Positions 24,270-32,044 of a stretch of DNA of 64,000 nucleotides are shown here, one piece after another. Made by a program: the position numbers and the translations under genes. Source of the DNA: a virus; the IMG/VR virus record IMGVR_UViG_3300025115_000003, positions 1 to 64,000 of that record. One strand, written 5' to 3'. The notes under the pieces were generated by a model, which saw only the letters and a program-made list of their open reading frames with translations, was not told the DNA's origin and did no database searches. How positions within the stretch are numbered: position 1 is the stretch's first letter; each line of letters opens with the position of its first letter.

Positions 24270-24302
24270 CCCCCCATGTGCATCATCTTATCCTATGGGT
24301 TT
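24270..24302 (-). repeat. Interspersed intergenic repeat, copy B (reverse orientation)
   Basis: On the minus strand AAACCCATAGGATAAG (24302-24287) is followed by a short spacer, CACATG and a run of G. This matches copy A at 18136 in both the conserved 15-mer and the G-rich end. It lies in a gap of 92 bases without a gene. Confidence 0.65.
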
Positions 24303-24355
24303 TGGGAAGTAAGATAACTTATTAAATAACAAAATGATTTTAAATTGATACAAAA

Positions 24356-24460
24356 ATGAAAACTTTTCTTATAGTTTTTTTAGTAATATTTGCTATTGTA
24401 ATGTTATTCAATTCTGATAAATTTAATAATGATGACAACGAAGGATTTTATAATAGCTAA
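24356..24460 (+). CDS. Tiny membrane protein, 34 aa
   Basis: The frame MKTFLIVFLVIFAIVMLFNS is almost entirely a transmembrane helix, followed by an acidic Asn/Asp-rich tail, and stops at 24458-24460. It overlaps the next gene by 32 bases. Size and shape are typical of phage small membrane peptides, but with so short a frame chance cannot be ruled out. Confidence 0.4.
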   Translation: MKTFLIVFLVIFAIVMLFNSDKFNNDDNEGFYNS

Positions 24461-24788
24461 CAAAGATATAGTTAAAGATTTTTTAGAATGGTTAACTACT
24501 AATTCTAATTTAACTGTACTTTTACCCATGCCAATAGAAACAATTATTGGTTATGCTATTAAATACTTAGCTACTAAAAATTTATCTTATATATGTGATC
24601 TTAATAGTATAATTGTATATTATCTTGATCCTAAATTAGTAGTTAATATATTATTAGCCAAACATGCTGAAACTGGAAAGTTTAATGATATAGCATATGA
24701 ACTATTCAATATTAATTCTCCAGATATAGTAACATCTCATTTAAAAGCAATTGAATTTTTACTTAATAAACTTAATAATCCTTTTTAA
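24429..24788 (+). CDS. Unknown protein, 119 aa
   Basis: Helical, moderately hydrophobic (DIVKDFLEWLTTNSNLTVLL and DPKLVVNILLAKHAETGKFN). A second ATG lies three bases after the first, so the start may be 24429 or 24432. Not clearly a membrane protein. Its stop is one base before the next ATG. No known family. Confidence 0.5.
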   Translation: MMTTKDFIIANKDIVKDFLEWLTTNSNLTVLLPMPIETIIGYAIKYLATKNLSYICDLNSIIVYYLDPKLVVNILLAKHAETGKFNDIAYELFNINSPDIVTSHLKAIEFLLNKLNNPF

Positions 24789-24789
24789 T

Positions 24790-24972
24790 ATGGTAGGAAG
24801 AAATGAAGCATTTTACAAAGTATTAAATGCAATCAAAAGTTGTGAAATAATACAACAATTGGATTCAGCATATAAATTTATAATGAATTATTATAAATTA
24901 TATGATGATATATCCAGTTATGAGTTATTAGTTTTTGAATATAATAATAAAGCTAAGGAGTTAGAGACATGA
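24790..24972 (+). CDS. Small helical protein, 60 aa
   Basis: ATG at 24790 (MVGRNEAFYKVLNAIKSCEI) fits the TAATATG spacing after the previous gene. An in-frame TTG at 24751 is unlikely. The product is helical and acidic. It overlaps the next start by 4 bases (ATGA). Function unknown. Confidence 0.45.
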   Translation: MVGRNEAFYKVLNAIKSCEIIQQLDSAYKFIMNYYKLYDDISSYELLVFEYNNKAKELET

Positions 24973-25366
24973 GACTAATTAACCTATCAGATACTCACTA
25001 CATAGTTGTAGATTATTCTAAGATAAAAGAAGGTGATTGGTTCTTTTTAGATATGTCTGAAAATAATCGCCCACATGAAATACATCAAATGGGTAACAAT
25101 AAATGGTCGAAGACGGGGGGATTAATTTTACTCAACCCTCAGCTTGGACAAGGTGCTGTTTTAAAATCACTCATTCAACTCAACCATTAGAAATAACTAA
25201 AATACCTTCCAAAAGTGCTAACATACAAAAAGTATCTTGGGGTAAAATTAAACCACTTTCTCTATCAGAAATAGAAAAAGCTATTAAAAACAATCCTTCT
25301 GAAAATAATCAATGGAATATTTATTTTGATGAAAATAATAAAATAAATTTGGAAATGTTAAAATAA
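24969..25366 (+). CDS. Unknown protein made of two frames joined by a -1 shift at GGGGGGA
   Basis: The first frame (ATG 24969, stop 25188-25190) reads MRLINLSDTHYIVVDYSKIK. From about residue 51 the sensible sequence continues in the -1 frame: CCFKITHSTQPLEITKIPSK and KPLSLSEIEKAI, which resemble the C-terminal 'KIthSTqPLe...LslsEve' block of hypothetical Bacteroidota phage proteins. At the junction, 25115-25121 is GGGGGGA, a classical X-XXY-YYZ slippery heptamer in the zero frame (G GGG GGA). A -1 shift there yields about 132 residues. It may be programmed frameshifting or a one-base homopolymer error in the assembly or phage. Molecular role unknown. Confidence 0.5.
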
Positions 25367-25379
25367 TGTAGTATATTTG
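25349..25379 (+). promoter_or_regulatory. Bacteroidota-type promoter
   Basis: TTG at 25349-25351, 20 bases, then TATATTTG at 25372-25379 matches the Bacteroidota consensus in sequence and spacing. It drives the gene at 25434. A 10-codon ATG frame (25400-25432) lies between the promoter and that gene. Confidence 0.65.
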
Positions 25380-25433
25380 TAGTATAAAATACTATAATTA
25401 TGCTAGAAGTATTTACTCGTAAAAATAAATAAC

Positions 25434-25727
25434 ATGAATAAACCTACTATAACTTTGAATACTATTGCTTATTATCTCAATACTATAGATTCTTACAAAG
25501 TTGAGGCTTTTGAAGATGGATTTCTTCATTCTATTCGTAAAGATGATTTTTCGATTTATATATCTGAAATGACTTGGGAACTTAACGGACAAGTTGAACA
25601 TGATTATGTAGTAATAATATTTAAAACAGTAAACAAACTACCTGGATATGCAGGAAAGTTAAAGTTTGTAATGGAAAAGTTAAAAGAATTGTGTAGTACA
25701 ATAACGCCAAATGAAGTTTTAAAATAA
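25434..25727 (+). CDS. Unknown protein, 97 aa
   Basis: An alpha/beta protein (MNKPTITLNTIAYYLNTIDS, then IYISEMTWELNGQVEHDYVV) with a final amphipathic helix. It is the first gene after a consensus promoter and is followed at 5 bases by another small gene. No motif is recognised. Confidence 0.5.
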   Translation: MNKPTITLNTIAYYLNTIDSYKVEAFEDGFLHSIRKDDFSIYISEMTWELNGQVEHDYVVIIFKTVNKLPGYAGKLKFVMEKLKELCSTITPNEVLK

Positions 25728-25732
25728 ATAAT

Positions 25733-25984
25733 ATGGAAACTATAAATTTTAGTAAAATAGAAAATAGAGTAGATTATACATCACTTGATAAAACCAAAGC
25801 TATTTCGGCAGAAGGTGAATTATTTACCATTGGAGATGTAGTTCAACATGAAGTTGAAGAAGCTGGAACAGCTACGATAAAATCCTTTAGTTTTGATTAT
25901 GAAACTAATGATGTAATTGCTAATACTGAAAAAGGTTCAGTCAGAATTTGTTTTATTACTAAAGTTAAACAAGAAGATATATAA
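25733..25984 (+). CDS. Small beta-barrel-type protein, 83 aa
   Basis: Residues about 25-80 alternate as beta strands with glycine turns (FTIGDVVQHEVEEAGTATIK), similar in pattern to SH3-like barrels with the 'GD.V.h...G...i.sf' arrangement. Acidic overall. Function unknown, possibly regulatory. Confidence 0.45.
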   Translation: METINFSKIENRVDYTSLDKTKAISAEGELFTIGDVVQHEVEEAGTATIKSFSFDYETNDVIANTEKGSVRICFITKVKQEDI

Positions 25985-25989
25985 ATGAC

Positions 25990-26091
25990 ATGGAATACAA
26001 AGTAACACCAGTAGAAGATAAAAGACCTATTGATTATTCAACTAAAGACTTAATAGATAAATATGAGAATCATACGCACCTCTTTAAATAA
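25990..26091 (+). CDS. Tiny acidic peptide, 33 aa
   Basis: The frame MEYKVTPVEDKRPIDYSTKD runs from ATG at 25990 to TAA at 26089 and overlaps the next gene by 29 bases. It begins 5 bases after the previous stop, as real genes here do, but the evidence is limited to spacing. Confidence 0.35.
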   Translation: MEYKVTPVEDKRPIDYSTKDLIDKYENHTHLFK

Positions 26092-26302
26092 TGTACTTTC
26101 TTTAATTTCTTGTGCAGTAGATTATGGATTTGATGATATTATATTGTTTGAAGCACTTGCTGATATGTTAGATAATAATCTTAGTGATCAGGAGATAGAA
26201 GTATATGCCAAACATATAGAATCTTTAGAAGGATATAGTAAAAAAGACTATAAAGAGATTAAAGATAGATTGATTGATTTTAGAAATAATTATTGTAAAT
26301 AA
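26063..26302 (+). CDS. Small helical acidic protein, 79 aa
   Basis: Helical throughout (SLISCAVDYGFDDIILFEAL), acidic, with a C-terminal charged helix. It directly precedes the helicase gene by 13 bases. No motif is recognised. Confidence 0.5.
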   Translation: MRIIRTSLNNVLSLISCAVDYGFDDIILFEALADMLDNNLSDQEIEVYAKHIESLEGYSKKDYKEIKDRLIDFRNNYCK

Positions 26303-26315
26303 TTTAATTTGATTT

Positions 26316-27749
26316 ATGAAATTAATACCTGTTAATAGTACTAATCTAAAAGAAGATCAGAGATTATTAGTTGAAGATATAACTAAATTCTTTGAATCCA
26401 AAAAGTTATCTTATACTATATCAGGATTTGCTGGAACAGGTAAATCTTTTGTAGTTAAATATATTATAGATAACTTATTATCTGGAAACAAAGTAGCTGT
26501 AACTGCACCTACTCACAAAGCTGTTAGAGTAATTGAAAAGTTTACTGGTAAATCTGGTCATACTCTACATAGTTTACATGGTCTTAGACCTAATTTTAGT
26601 CTTGATGAATTTAGTATTGATTCTTTTACTTTTGAATCTATTGGTAATGTTAAATTTGATCAATATGAAGTAATATTCATAGACGAAGCCAGTATGATAA
26701 ATGAAGATTTAAAGAAATTAAATGATATTAGATCGAAAGATTATGATACTCGAATTGTATATATGGGTGATCCTTATCAATTACCTCCAGTTAAAGAACA
26801 TGAACCTTCTAAAATATTTACTAAAGTAGATAATTATTATAATCTTACTGAAGTAATTAGACAAGATAAAAGCAATCCATTACTTGAACTGTTTGATATG
26901 CTTAGGGAAGATATTGGAAATGATACTGCTAATTTTATAAATCATATTAAAAAACATAGGCAAGCAGTAGTTACTGGGGGATATATAGTACTTAGTGGAA
27001 AAGATTTCTTTTTAAAAGCAGTAGATCATTTTTTAAGTGAAGAGTTTAAAAAGAATGTAAATTATTGTAGAATTGGTACATATACTAATGACAGTATAGC
27101 TGAATGGAATAAAGCTATAAGAAGTAGAATATTTCCAAATGCACCGTTGATTGTAAAAGATGATGTATTAACAGCTTATAAAACCATTGTTGATGATAAC
27201 AATGCTACAGTCATTACTAATTCTACTGATTACAGAGTAATGGATGTAATATGGAGATTAAATGATGATGGTTTTTATAGTTATCATTTAAAAGTATTAG
27301 ATTTAGATGTTAATAAAATGATATTTATCTCTATTGCAGATCATACAAATCCAACTTTTAAAGTTTATTATGATAAATTAAATAAATTACATAGATTAGC
27401 TTATCATGCTGGTAAACATGAGAGGGCTGTAAAATATAAAGAATATTTTAAATATAAAGATAAATATCTTTGTATGGTAGATTTTACTTTAAAAGATGCA
27501 GGTTCTCATTATGATAGAGGTTGGGTTAAAAAGGAAATAGATTATGGCTATGCTATATCTATTCATAAATCACAAGGTAGTACTTTTGAAAATATATTTA
27601 TTGATGCTCGTAATATATGTTATATGAAAAGTAATGCTAATTTACCAAGAATTAATTCACAAAATAATCCTTATGCTATTTCATTAAGAAATAGATTATT
27701 GTATACAGGATTAAGTAGAGCAAGTAATATTGTTTATATATTTATATAA
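26316..27749 (+). CDS. SF1B DNA helicase (RecD/Dda-like)
   Basis: A 477-residue ATP-dependent 5'-3' helicase by family. Motif I is GFAGTGKS (residues 37-44, Lys43). Motif Ia is APTHKAVRV, and motif II is FIDEAS (residues 121-126, Asp123-Glu124). Motif III is GDPYQLPPV (151-159). Motifs V-VI are near the end: YAISIHKSQGSTFENIFID and LLYTGLSRAS. Length and order match T4 Dda and RecD2-type enzymes. It would unwind DNA or displace proteins at the replication fork. It opens the replication block and overlaps no neighbour by more than a base or two. Confidence 0.92.
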   Translation: MKLIPVNSTNLKEDQRLLVEDITKFFESKKLSYTISGFAGTGKSFVVKYIIDNLLSGNKVAVTAPTHKAVRVIEKFTGKSGHTLHSLHGLRPNFSLDEFSIDSFTFESIGNVKFDQYEVIFIDEASMINEDLKKLNDIRSKDYDTRIVYMGDPYQLPPVKEHEPSKIFTKVDNYYNLTEVIRQDKSNPLLELFDMLREDIGNDTANFINHIKKHRQAVVTGGYIVLSGKDFFLKAVDHFLSEEFKKNVNYCRIGTYTNDSIAEWNKAIRSRIFPNAPLIVKDDVLTAYKTIVDDNNATVITNSTDYRVMDVIWRLNDDGFYSYHLKVLDLDVNKMIFISIADHTNPTFKVYYDKLNKLHRLAYHAGKHERAVKYKEYFKYKDKYLCMVDFTLKDAGSHYDRGWVKKEIDYGYAISIHKSQGSTFENIFIDARNICYMKSNANLPRINSQNNPYAISLRNRLLYTGLSRASNIVYIFI

Positions 27750-27750
27750 T

Positions 27751-27978
27751 ATGGAATCAACATTAAAAGATAAAATTAAAAAGATTACAGAAGATCATTT
27801 AACTGATGATGAAGTTAATGAGATTTGTAAATTAGCTAAAGATACAGCTATTAGATTTGATCATTTTGCTACTATGTCATATGTATCTATTATTGATAAA
27901 TATAGAGCTAATGGTAAAAAGTATACAATAGAAGAATTATTTGATGTTTTTGTAAATACTAAAAAAGATGAAGGATAG
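27751..27978 (+). CDS. Small acidic helical protein, 75 aa
   Basis: ATG at 27751 follows the helicase stop by one base (TAATATG); an earlier in-frame ATG at 27730 lies in the helicase gene. Acidic and helical (MESTLKDKIKKITEDHLTDD). The stop is TAG, so TAG is used as a stop here. It overlaps the UDG gene by 11 bases. Function unknown. Confidence 0.5.
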   Translation: MESTLKDKIKKITEDHLTDDEVNEICKLAKDTAIRFDHFATMSYVSIIDKYRANGKKYTIEELFDVFVNTKKDEG

Positions 27979-28525
27979 AGTAGTAATTCATAATTGTTAT
28001 AAATGTGACATATCTTTAACAAGAAGAAAGATTGTTAATGGAAGAGGTCCAAATACTTCTAAAGTTATGATAATAGGTGAAGCACCTGGAGCAGAAGAAG
28101 ATAAAACTGGAATACCTTTTATAGGTAAATCTGGAGTTATGCTAAGAGCCTTACTAAGATCGTTAATGATAGAACCTAAAAATGTTTATATTACTAATGT
28201 AATTAAATGTAGGACTTTGAACAATAGAATACCTTCTGAAATAGAATGTATGAATTGTCTTCCTTATTTATTAGCAGAAATAGTATTAGTTAATCCTACA
28301 GTAATTGTATTGTTAGGTAATACAGCTTTACAAACTTTCTTTCCTGATCCTTATTCTACTATTACTAAACAAAGAGGTATTCTTAAGGTAATAGGTAATA
28401 GAATATTTCTTCCGACATATCATCCTTCTTATGTATTAAGAAATAGGAATGATATGGGTATTGCAACTGAATTTTGGAATGATTTAACTTTATTACAAAC
28501 TCTTATGCAATTAATATATAAATAA
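27968..28525 (+). CDS. Family-4 uracil-DNA glycosylase
   Basis: A 185-residue enzyme that removes uracil from DNA. Motif A is GEAPGAEEDKTGIPFIGKSG (residues 37-56). Four cysteines, Cys10, Cys13, Cys81 and Cys97, have the spacing of the [4Fe-4S] cluster ligands in family-4 enzymes. The second active-site motif is HPSYVLRN near residue 158. Together with the dUTPase further downstream, it would keep uracil out of phage DNA or attack uracil-containing DNA. Crassvirales often carry such a gene. It abuts its downstream neighbour by one base. Confidence 0.9.
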   Translation: MKDRVVIHNCYKCDISLTRRKIVNGRGPNTSKVMIIGEAPGAEEDKTGIPFIGKSGVMLRALLRSLMIEPKNVYITNVIKCRTLNNRIPSEIECMNCLPYLLAEIVLVNPTVIVLLGNTALQTFFPDPYSTITKQRGILKVIGNRIFLPTYHPSYVLRNRNDMGIATEFWNDLTLLQTLMQLIYK

Positions 28526-28836
28526 TGACTAAAGTAATAGATAAAGGATTAACCCCTGAAGCTATAGAAGTTTTAAAAAATTATAGAAGAGAAGATCATC
28601 CTTATGTAACATGGTATTTAATTACTGGTTATTCTATTGATTTATATAGATATGTCCATGAGGATAATTCTATGTTAATTGAAGTAATCGAAGGAATTAT
28701 TCCTTTAGAAGATACAATAGAGGTTTATCGTTCTCTTGCTTATTCTTTGTTCTTTAGTTATAATTCAAATTATAATTGGAAAATAGATTTAGTATATGAT
28801 GATAATGTGAGCTTTGATGATTTAATACTTAATTAA
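28525..28836 (+). CDS. Unknown protein in replication block, 103 aa
   Basis: Helical with aromatic residues (YVTWYLITGYSIDLYRYVHE), acidic at the C-terminus. It lies between UDG and DNA polymerase, sharing one base with the former's stop and one base from the latter's start. It may be a polymerase-associated factor, by position only. Confidence 0.5.
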   Translation: MTKVIDKGLTPEAIEVLKNYRREDHPYVTWYLITGYSIDLYRYVHEDNSMLIEVIEGIIPLEDTIEVYRSLAYSLFFSYNSNYNWKIDLVYDDNVSFDDLILN

Positions 28837-28837
28837 T

Positions 28838-30961
28838 ATGGCTAATTATATATTTGATGTTGAATGTATTCCTAATTTATTTTCTGTTATTTTTATTAAA
28901 TCTGGTCAAACAGCTTTGATTAAAGATCACATCGAAGCCGATATAAAAGGATTAACTAATGAAATGAATACTATTTTAAATAAAATACGAAAAGAAGTAT
29001 TTGTTATATTTTGGCAAGATGAGAATCACATGATAAACGATTTAGACAGATTATATAATTGGGTAACTAATAAAGGAACAGATAAAGAAAGAATCTTTAT
29101 AGGTTATAATAGTCAGAATTATGATAATATAATGATAGATTATATTATTACTCACTATAAGACTCTAAAGAAGATGCACTTAGCTGATATGCTCATTAAA
29201 TTAAAAGAAATAAATGATTATATCATAGATTCCCAACAGATGTTTTTTGATATTAGGACAGAATTAGAATTAAATAAAAAGAGTTATTATTATGCTGTAG
29301 ATTTACAAAGTTTGAATAATTTACATAAGATTTCAAATAGAGTAAGTTTAAAGCAAGCAAGTATATCTTTAAAATGGTATAAACTTGAAGATTATGAAAT
29401 GCCCCCATATACAGATCAACAAGTAGAAGATTTATACGGATGGGATGTTACAGCAGAAGAAGTTAACTCTTTAAATAGTTTTAGTAGAAAAGTACATTAT
29501 TCTGAATTAAATCATTTAATATCTTATAACTATAATGATGTATTTATAACCAATGCTTTATTTGAAGCAAGCTTTGATGAATTATCCTCAAGAGTTGCAG
29601 CTTATAGTAAGTATGGTATGTATATGTATAGTTCTCCAAGAAGTGGTGTAGCTGAAAAAGTTATTAGGCATTTATATGCTCAATATACTGGTTTAGAATA
29701 TAGAGATTTTGTTAATCAAAGAACTTGGAGAAAGATAATTAATTTTTCTGATATAGTAACTTCCAATGTATCTTTTAAAACTGTTAAGATGCAAGAGTTT
29801 TTAAAAGAAATAAAGAGGTTTTCTATTAATCCTTATGATCCTAAATCTAAAATGAAATTAAGTATCAACTTAAATGATAAACTGTATATCATGGGAGTTG
29901 GAGGATTACATTCTAAAGATTTAGGGGGAGTATTTAAATCAACAGAAAATTACATTATATTAGATGTTGATGCTGATTCATATTATCCTAAAACAATAGT
30001 AAATAATAAATTTAAACCTGCTCATTTATCTGTAGTAATATTAACCATTATTAAAACTTTATTAGACGAGAGATTATATTACAAAAGGATTAAAGATAAA
30101 ATAAATGCAAGTATACAGAAAATTGTAATAAATGCTATATTTGGTAAGATGGGAGATGCCGATAGTATTATGAAAGATGATCTTGCCATGTATGCAGTTA
30201 CAGTTAATAATCAATTATATTTGCTAATGTTGATTGAAGATTTTATATTAGCAGGAATTGAACCCATTAGTGCTAATACGGATGGTATTACTTGCAAAGT
30301 TAAAGTAGATCAGGTTGAAATTTATAATAAAACTATAAATAATTGGTGTAACAGATTAGGATTTACAGTAGAAGTGAATAGGTATGATCTTTATGTTCGT
30401 ACTTCAGTTAATGACTATTTAGCTAAAATTAATAATAACGGTAAGATAGAAATTAAAAGAAAAGGTGATTTTGATAAAGAGAAGTATAAAGAATTAAGTT
30501 CGGGTTATTCTTATCCGATAGTACCAACTGCTATTGAAGAATATTACTTGAATGGTATTCCAATTAGACAAACTTTATATGAAGCAACAGATATTTTAGA
30601 TTTTTGTTTATCGGTTAAAACTGGTAAGAATTTTAAGAATGAATTTCACTATATAGATAAAACTACAGGTGAATTAGCTATTAAACCTCTAACAAAACAT
30701 TTAAGATATTATGCTTCTACATCAGGAGGAACTTTACTTAAAAGGAATTTAGAAACAAATGCTTTAACTAATATATTAAGTGGGCAAAATGTTACTATTC
30801 TCAATAAGTTACTCCCTATTACTGATATTAGAGATTATAATATAAATTATAATTTTTATATTAGTAAATGTCAAGATATGATAGATAAAATAAATAACAG
30901 TCAAACAAAAACTATGAAAAAACATAGTGGAACATTATTTGATAATTTAGACGATGAGTGA
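28838..30961 (+). CDS. Family B DNA polymerase
   Basis: A 707-residue replicative polymerase. The 3'-5' exonuclease domain is at the N-terminus (FDVECIPN, Asp7 and Glu9; later GYNSQNYDNI and a third motif region near SYNYNDVF). Palm motif A is DADSYYP (from Asp378), the fingers motif B is within KIVINAIFGKMGD (Asn432), and motif C is ANTDGIT (Asp482), with NTDG in place of the usual DTDS. It is somewhat shorter than cellular PolB. The C-terminus has a thumb-like helical region. It overlaps the next gene by 8 bases. It is the core enzyme of the plus-strand replication block. Confidence 0.9.
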   Translation: MANYIFDVECIPNLFSVIFIKSGQTALIKDHIEADIKGLTNEMNTILNKIRKEVFVIFWQDENHMINDLDRLYNWVTNKGTDKERIFIGYNSQNYDNIMIDYIITHYKTLKKMHLADMLIKLKEINDYIIDSQQMFFDIRTELELNKKSYYYAVDLQSLNNLHKISNRVSLKQASISLKWYKLEDYEMPPYTDQQVEDLYGWDVTAEEVNSLNSFSRKVHYSELNHLISYNYNDVFITNALFEASFDELSSRVAAYSKYGMYMYSSPRSGVAEKVIRHLYAQYTGLEYRDFVNQRTWRKIINFSDIVTSNVSFKTVKMQEFLKEIKRFSINPYDPKSKMKLSINLNDKLYIMGVGGLHSKDLGGVFKSTENYIILDVDADSYYPKTIVNNKFKPAHLSVVILTIIKTLLDERLYYKRIKDKINASIQKIVINAIFGKMGDADSIMKDDLAMYAVTVNNQLYLLMLIEDFILAGIEPISANTDGITCKVKVDQVEIYNKTINNWCNRLGFTVEVNRYDLYVRTSVNDYLAKINNNGKIEIKRKGDFDKEKYKELSSGYSYPIVPTAIEEYYLNGIPIRQTLYEATDILDFCLSVKTGKNFKNEFHYIDKTTGELAIKPLTKHLRYYASTSGGTLLKRNLETNALTNILSGQNVTILNKLLPITDIRDYNINYNFYISKCQDMIDKINNSQTKTMKKHSGTLFDNLDDE

Positions 30962-31304
30962 AAGAGTATTTGATACAATATTATTTGAAGAAAATGATGT
31001 TGTAGTACGAAAAAATAAAGCATTAGATGCTTATGGAAAAGAGCCTAAAGCTGAAAGAATATGTAAGACAATACAAGTTAATTCAGGTACAGGATATGTC
31101 TATCAGATTATATATTTTTATAGTAATCCTAATTCTCCATTTGTAGCATATGAATTTGAACCATATGATGAAGTGCAGAAAAAAGAATATTATGAGATAC
31201 TTAAATCGGTAGAAAAGGAAAACAAACCTAAAGGTAAAGATAAGCATAAGAAAGTGGAATCTGAACCGTTGGTTATTAAAAACTTTGAACAATTAAAACG
31301 ATGA
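30954..31304 (+). CDS. Unknown protein after DNA polymerase, 116 aa
   Basis: A mixed alpha/beta protein, with a strongly charged, Lys-rich segment near residues 85-105 (EKENKPKGKDKHKKVESEPL). It overlaps the polymerase by 8 bases and the next gene by 4. Co-translation suggests a replication accessory role, but no domain is recognised. Confidence 0.5.
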   Translation: MSERVFDTILFEENDVVVRKNKALDAYGKEPKAERICKTIQVNSGTGYVYQIIYFYSNPNSPFVAYEFEPYDEVQKKEYYEILKSVEKENKPKGKDKHKKVESEPLVIKNFEQLKR

Positions 31305-32044
31305 ATAAAATACAACTAACAATTAATTATGGAGTAAGTACAGTTTTAATCATTTTAACTATTATATTTTTAACAGGAATGTTAAAATATAAATCTACAA
31401 TTAATGATTTAACAGAGTTACAAACTTTAACTACTAATGAATTAACAATATATAAAGATGAAAATAGTAAACTTATTTATACCAATAGTGTATTAGAATT
31501 AGATAACTTTAAGCATTTAGAAAATATTAAATCAAACGATAGCACAGTCCAAAGACTTAGACAATTAATAAAAAAAGAAAAAAACATTAACAGCCAATTA
31601 CAAGGACTTATACTATTACAATCACAAACACAATTAGCATATAAAGACTCAATAGAAAATCTTATTGTTTCTTATGATAGTATTATCAAAGATGGAGTAG
31701 TTCATCATTATCCTACTTATTCAAGAAAAGTAGATATGTTTAATAATTGGATAACTGGTAATATTGAATTGGGAAAAAGTAAGTTTGATATTAATCTACA
31801 AGTAAAAAGTGATTATGATATAATATTGATAAAAGAAAGAAAAAATATATTTAAACCATATGAATATAAAATTAAAGTATCTAATCTTAATCCGTATGTT
31901 ACCACTGGAGGAATAACTACAGTACAAAAGAAAGTTAAAAAAGATAGATATAATATATCTATTTCTGGAGGGTATGGTATGGGTAAAGATGGATTTACAG
32001 GATTTGTAGGTATAACTGGAGGTTATTCAATAATTACTTTCTAA
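31301..32044 (+). CDS. Membrane-anchored coiled-coil protein with beta C-terminus (DUF6808/spanin-like)
   Basis: A 247-residue protein. A transmembrane anchor is at residues about 9-29 (GVSTVLIILTIIFLTGMLKY). A long coiled coil follows over residues 35-115. The C-terminal part is beta-rich and ends with SGGYGMGKDGFTGFVGITGG, the strand-rich glycine finish I associate with DUF6808-type proteins of Bacteroidota phages. This architecture (inner-membrane anchor, periplasmic coiled coil, outer beta element) is compatible with a spanin-like function or a membrane-associated replication factor. Overlaps on both sides (4 and 1 bases). Confidence 0.55.
   Translation: MNKIQLTINYGVSTVLIILTIIFLTGMLKYKSTINDLTELQTLTTNELTIYKDENSKLIYTNSVLELDNFKHLENIKSNDSTVQRLRQLIKKEKNINSQLQGLILLQSQTQLAYKDSIENLIVSYDSIIKDGVVHHYPTYSRKVDMFNNWITGNIELGKSKFDINLQVKSDYDIILIKERKNIFKPYEYKIKVSNLNPYVTTGGITTVQKKVKKDRYNISISGGYGMGKDGFTGFVGITGGYSIITF

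Noticed and set aside
25400-25432. Ten-codon ATG frame between the promoter and the gene at 25434
   Set aside because: It may be a leader peptide, but a frame this short arises easily by chance and nothing else supports it.
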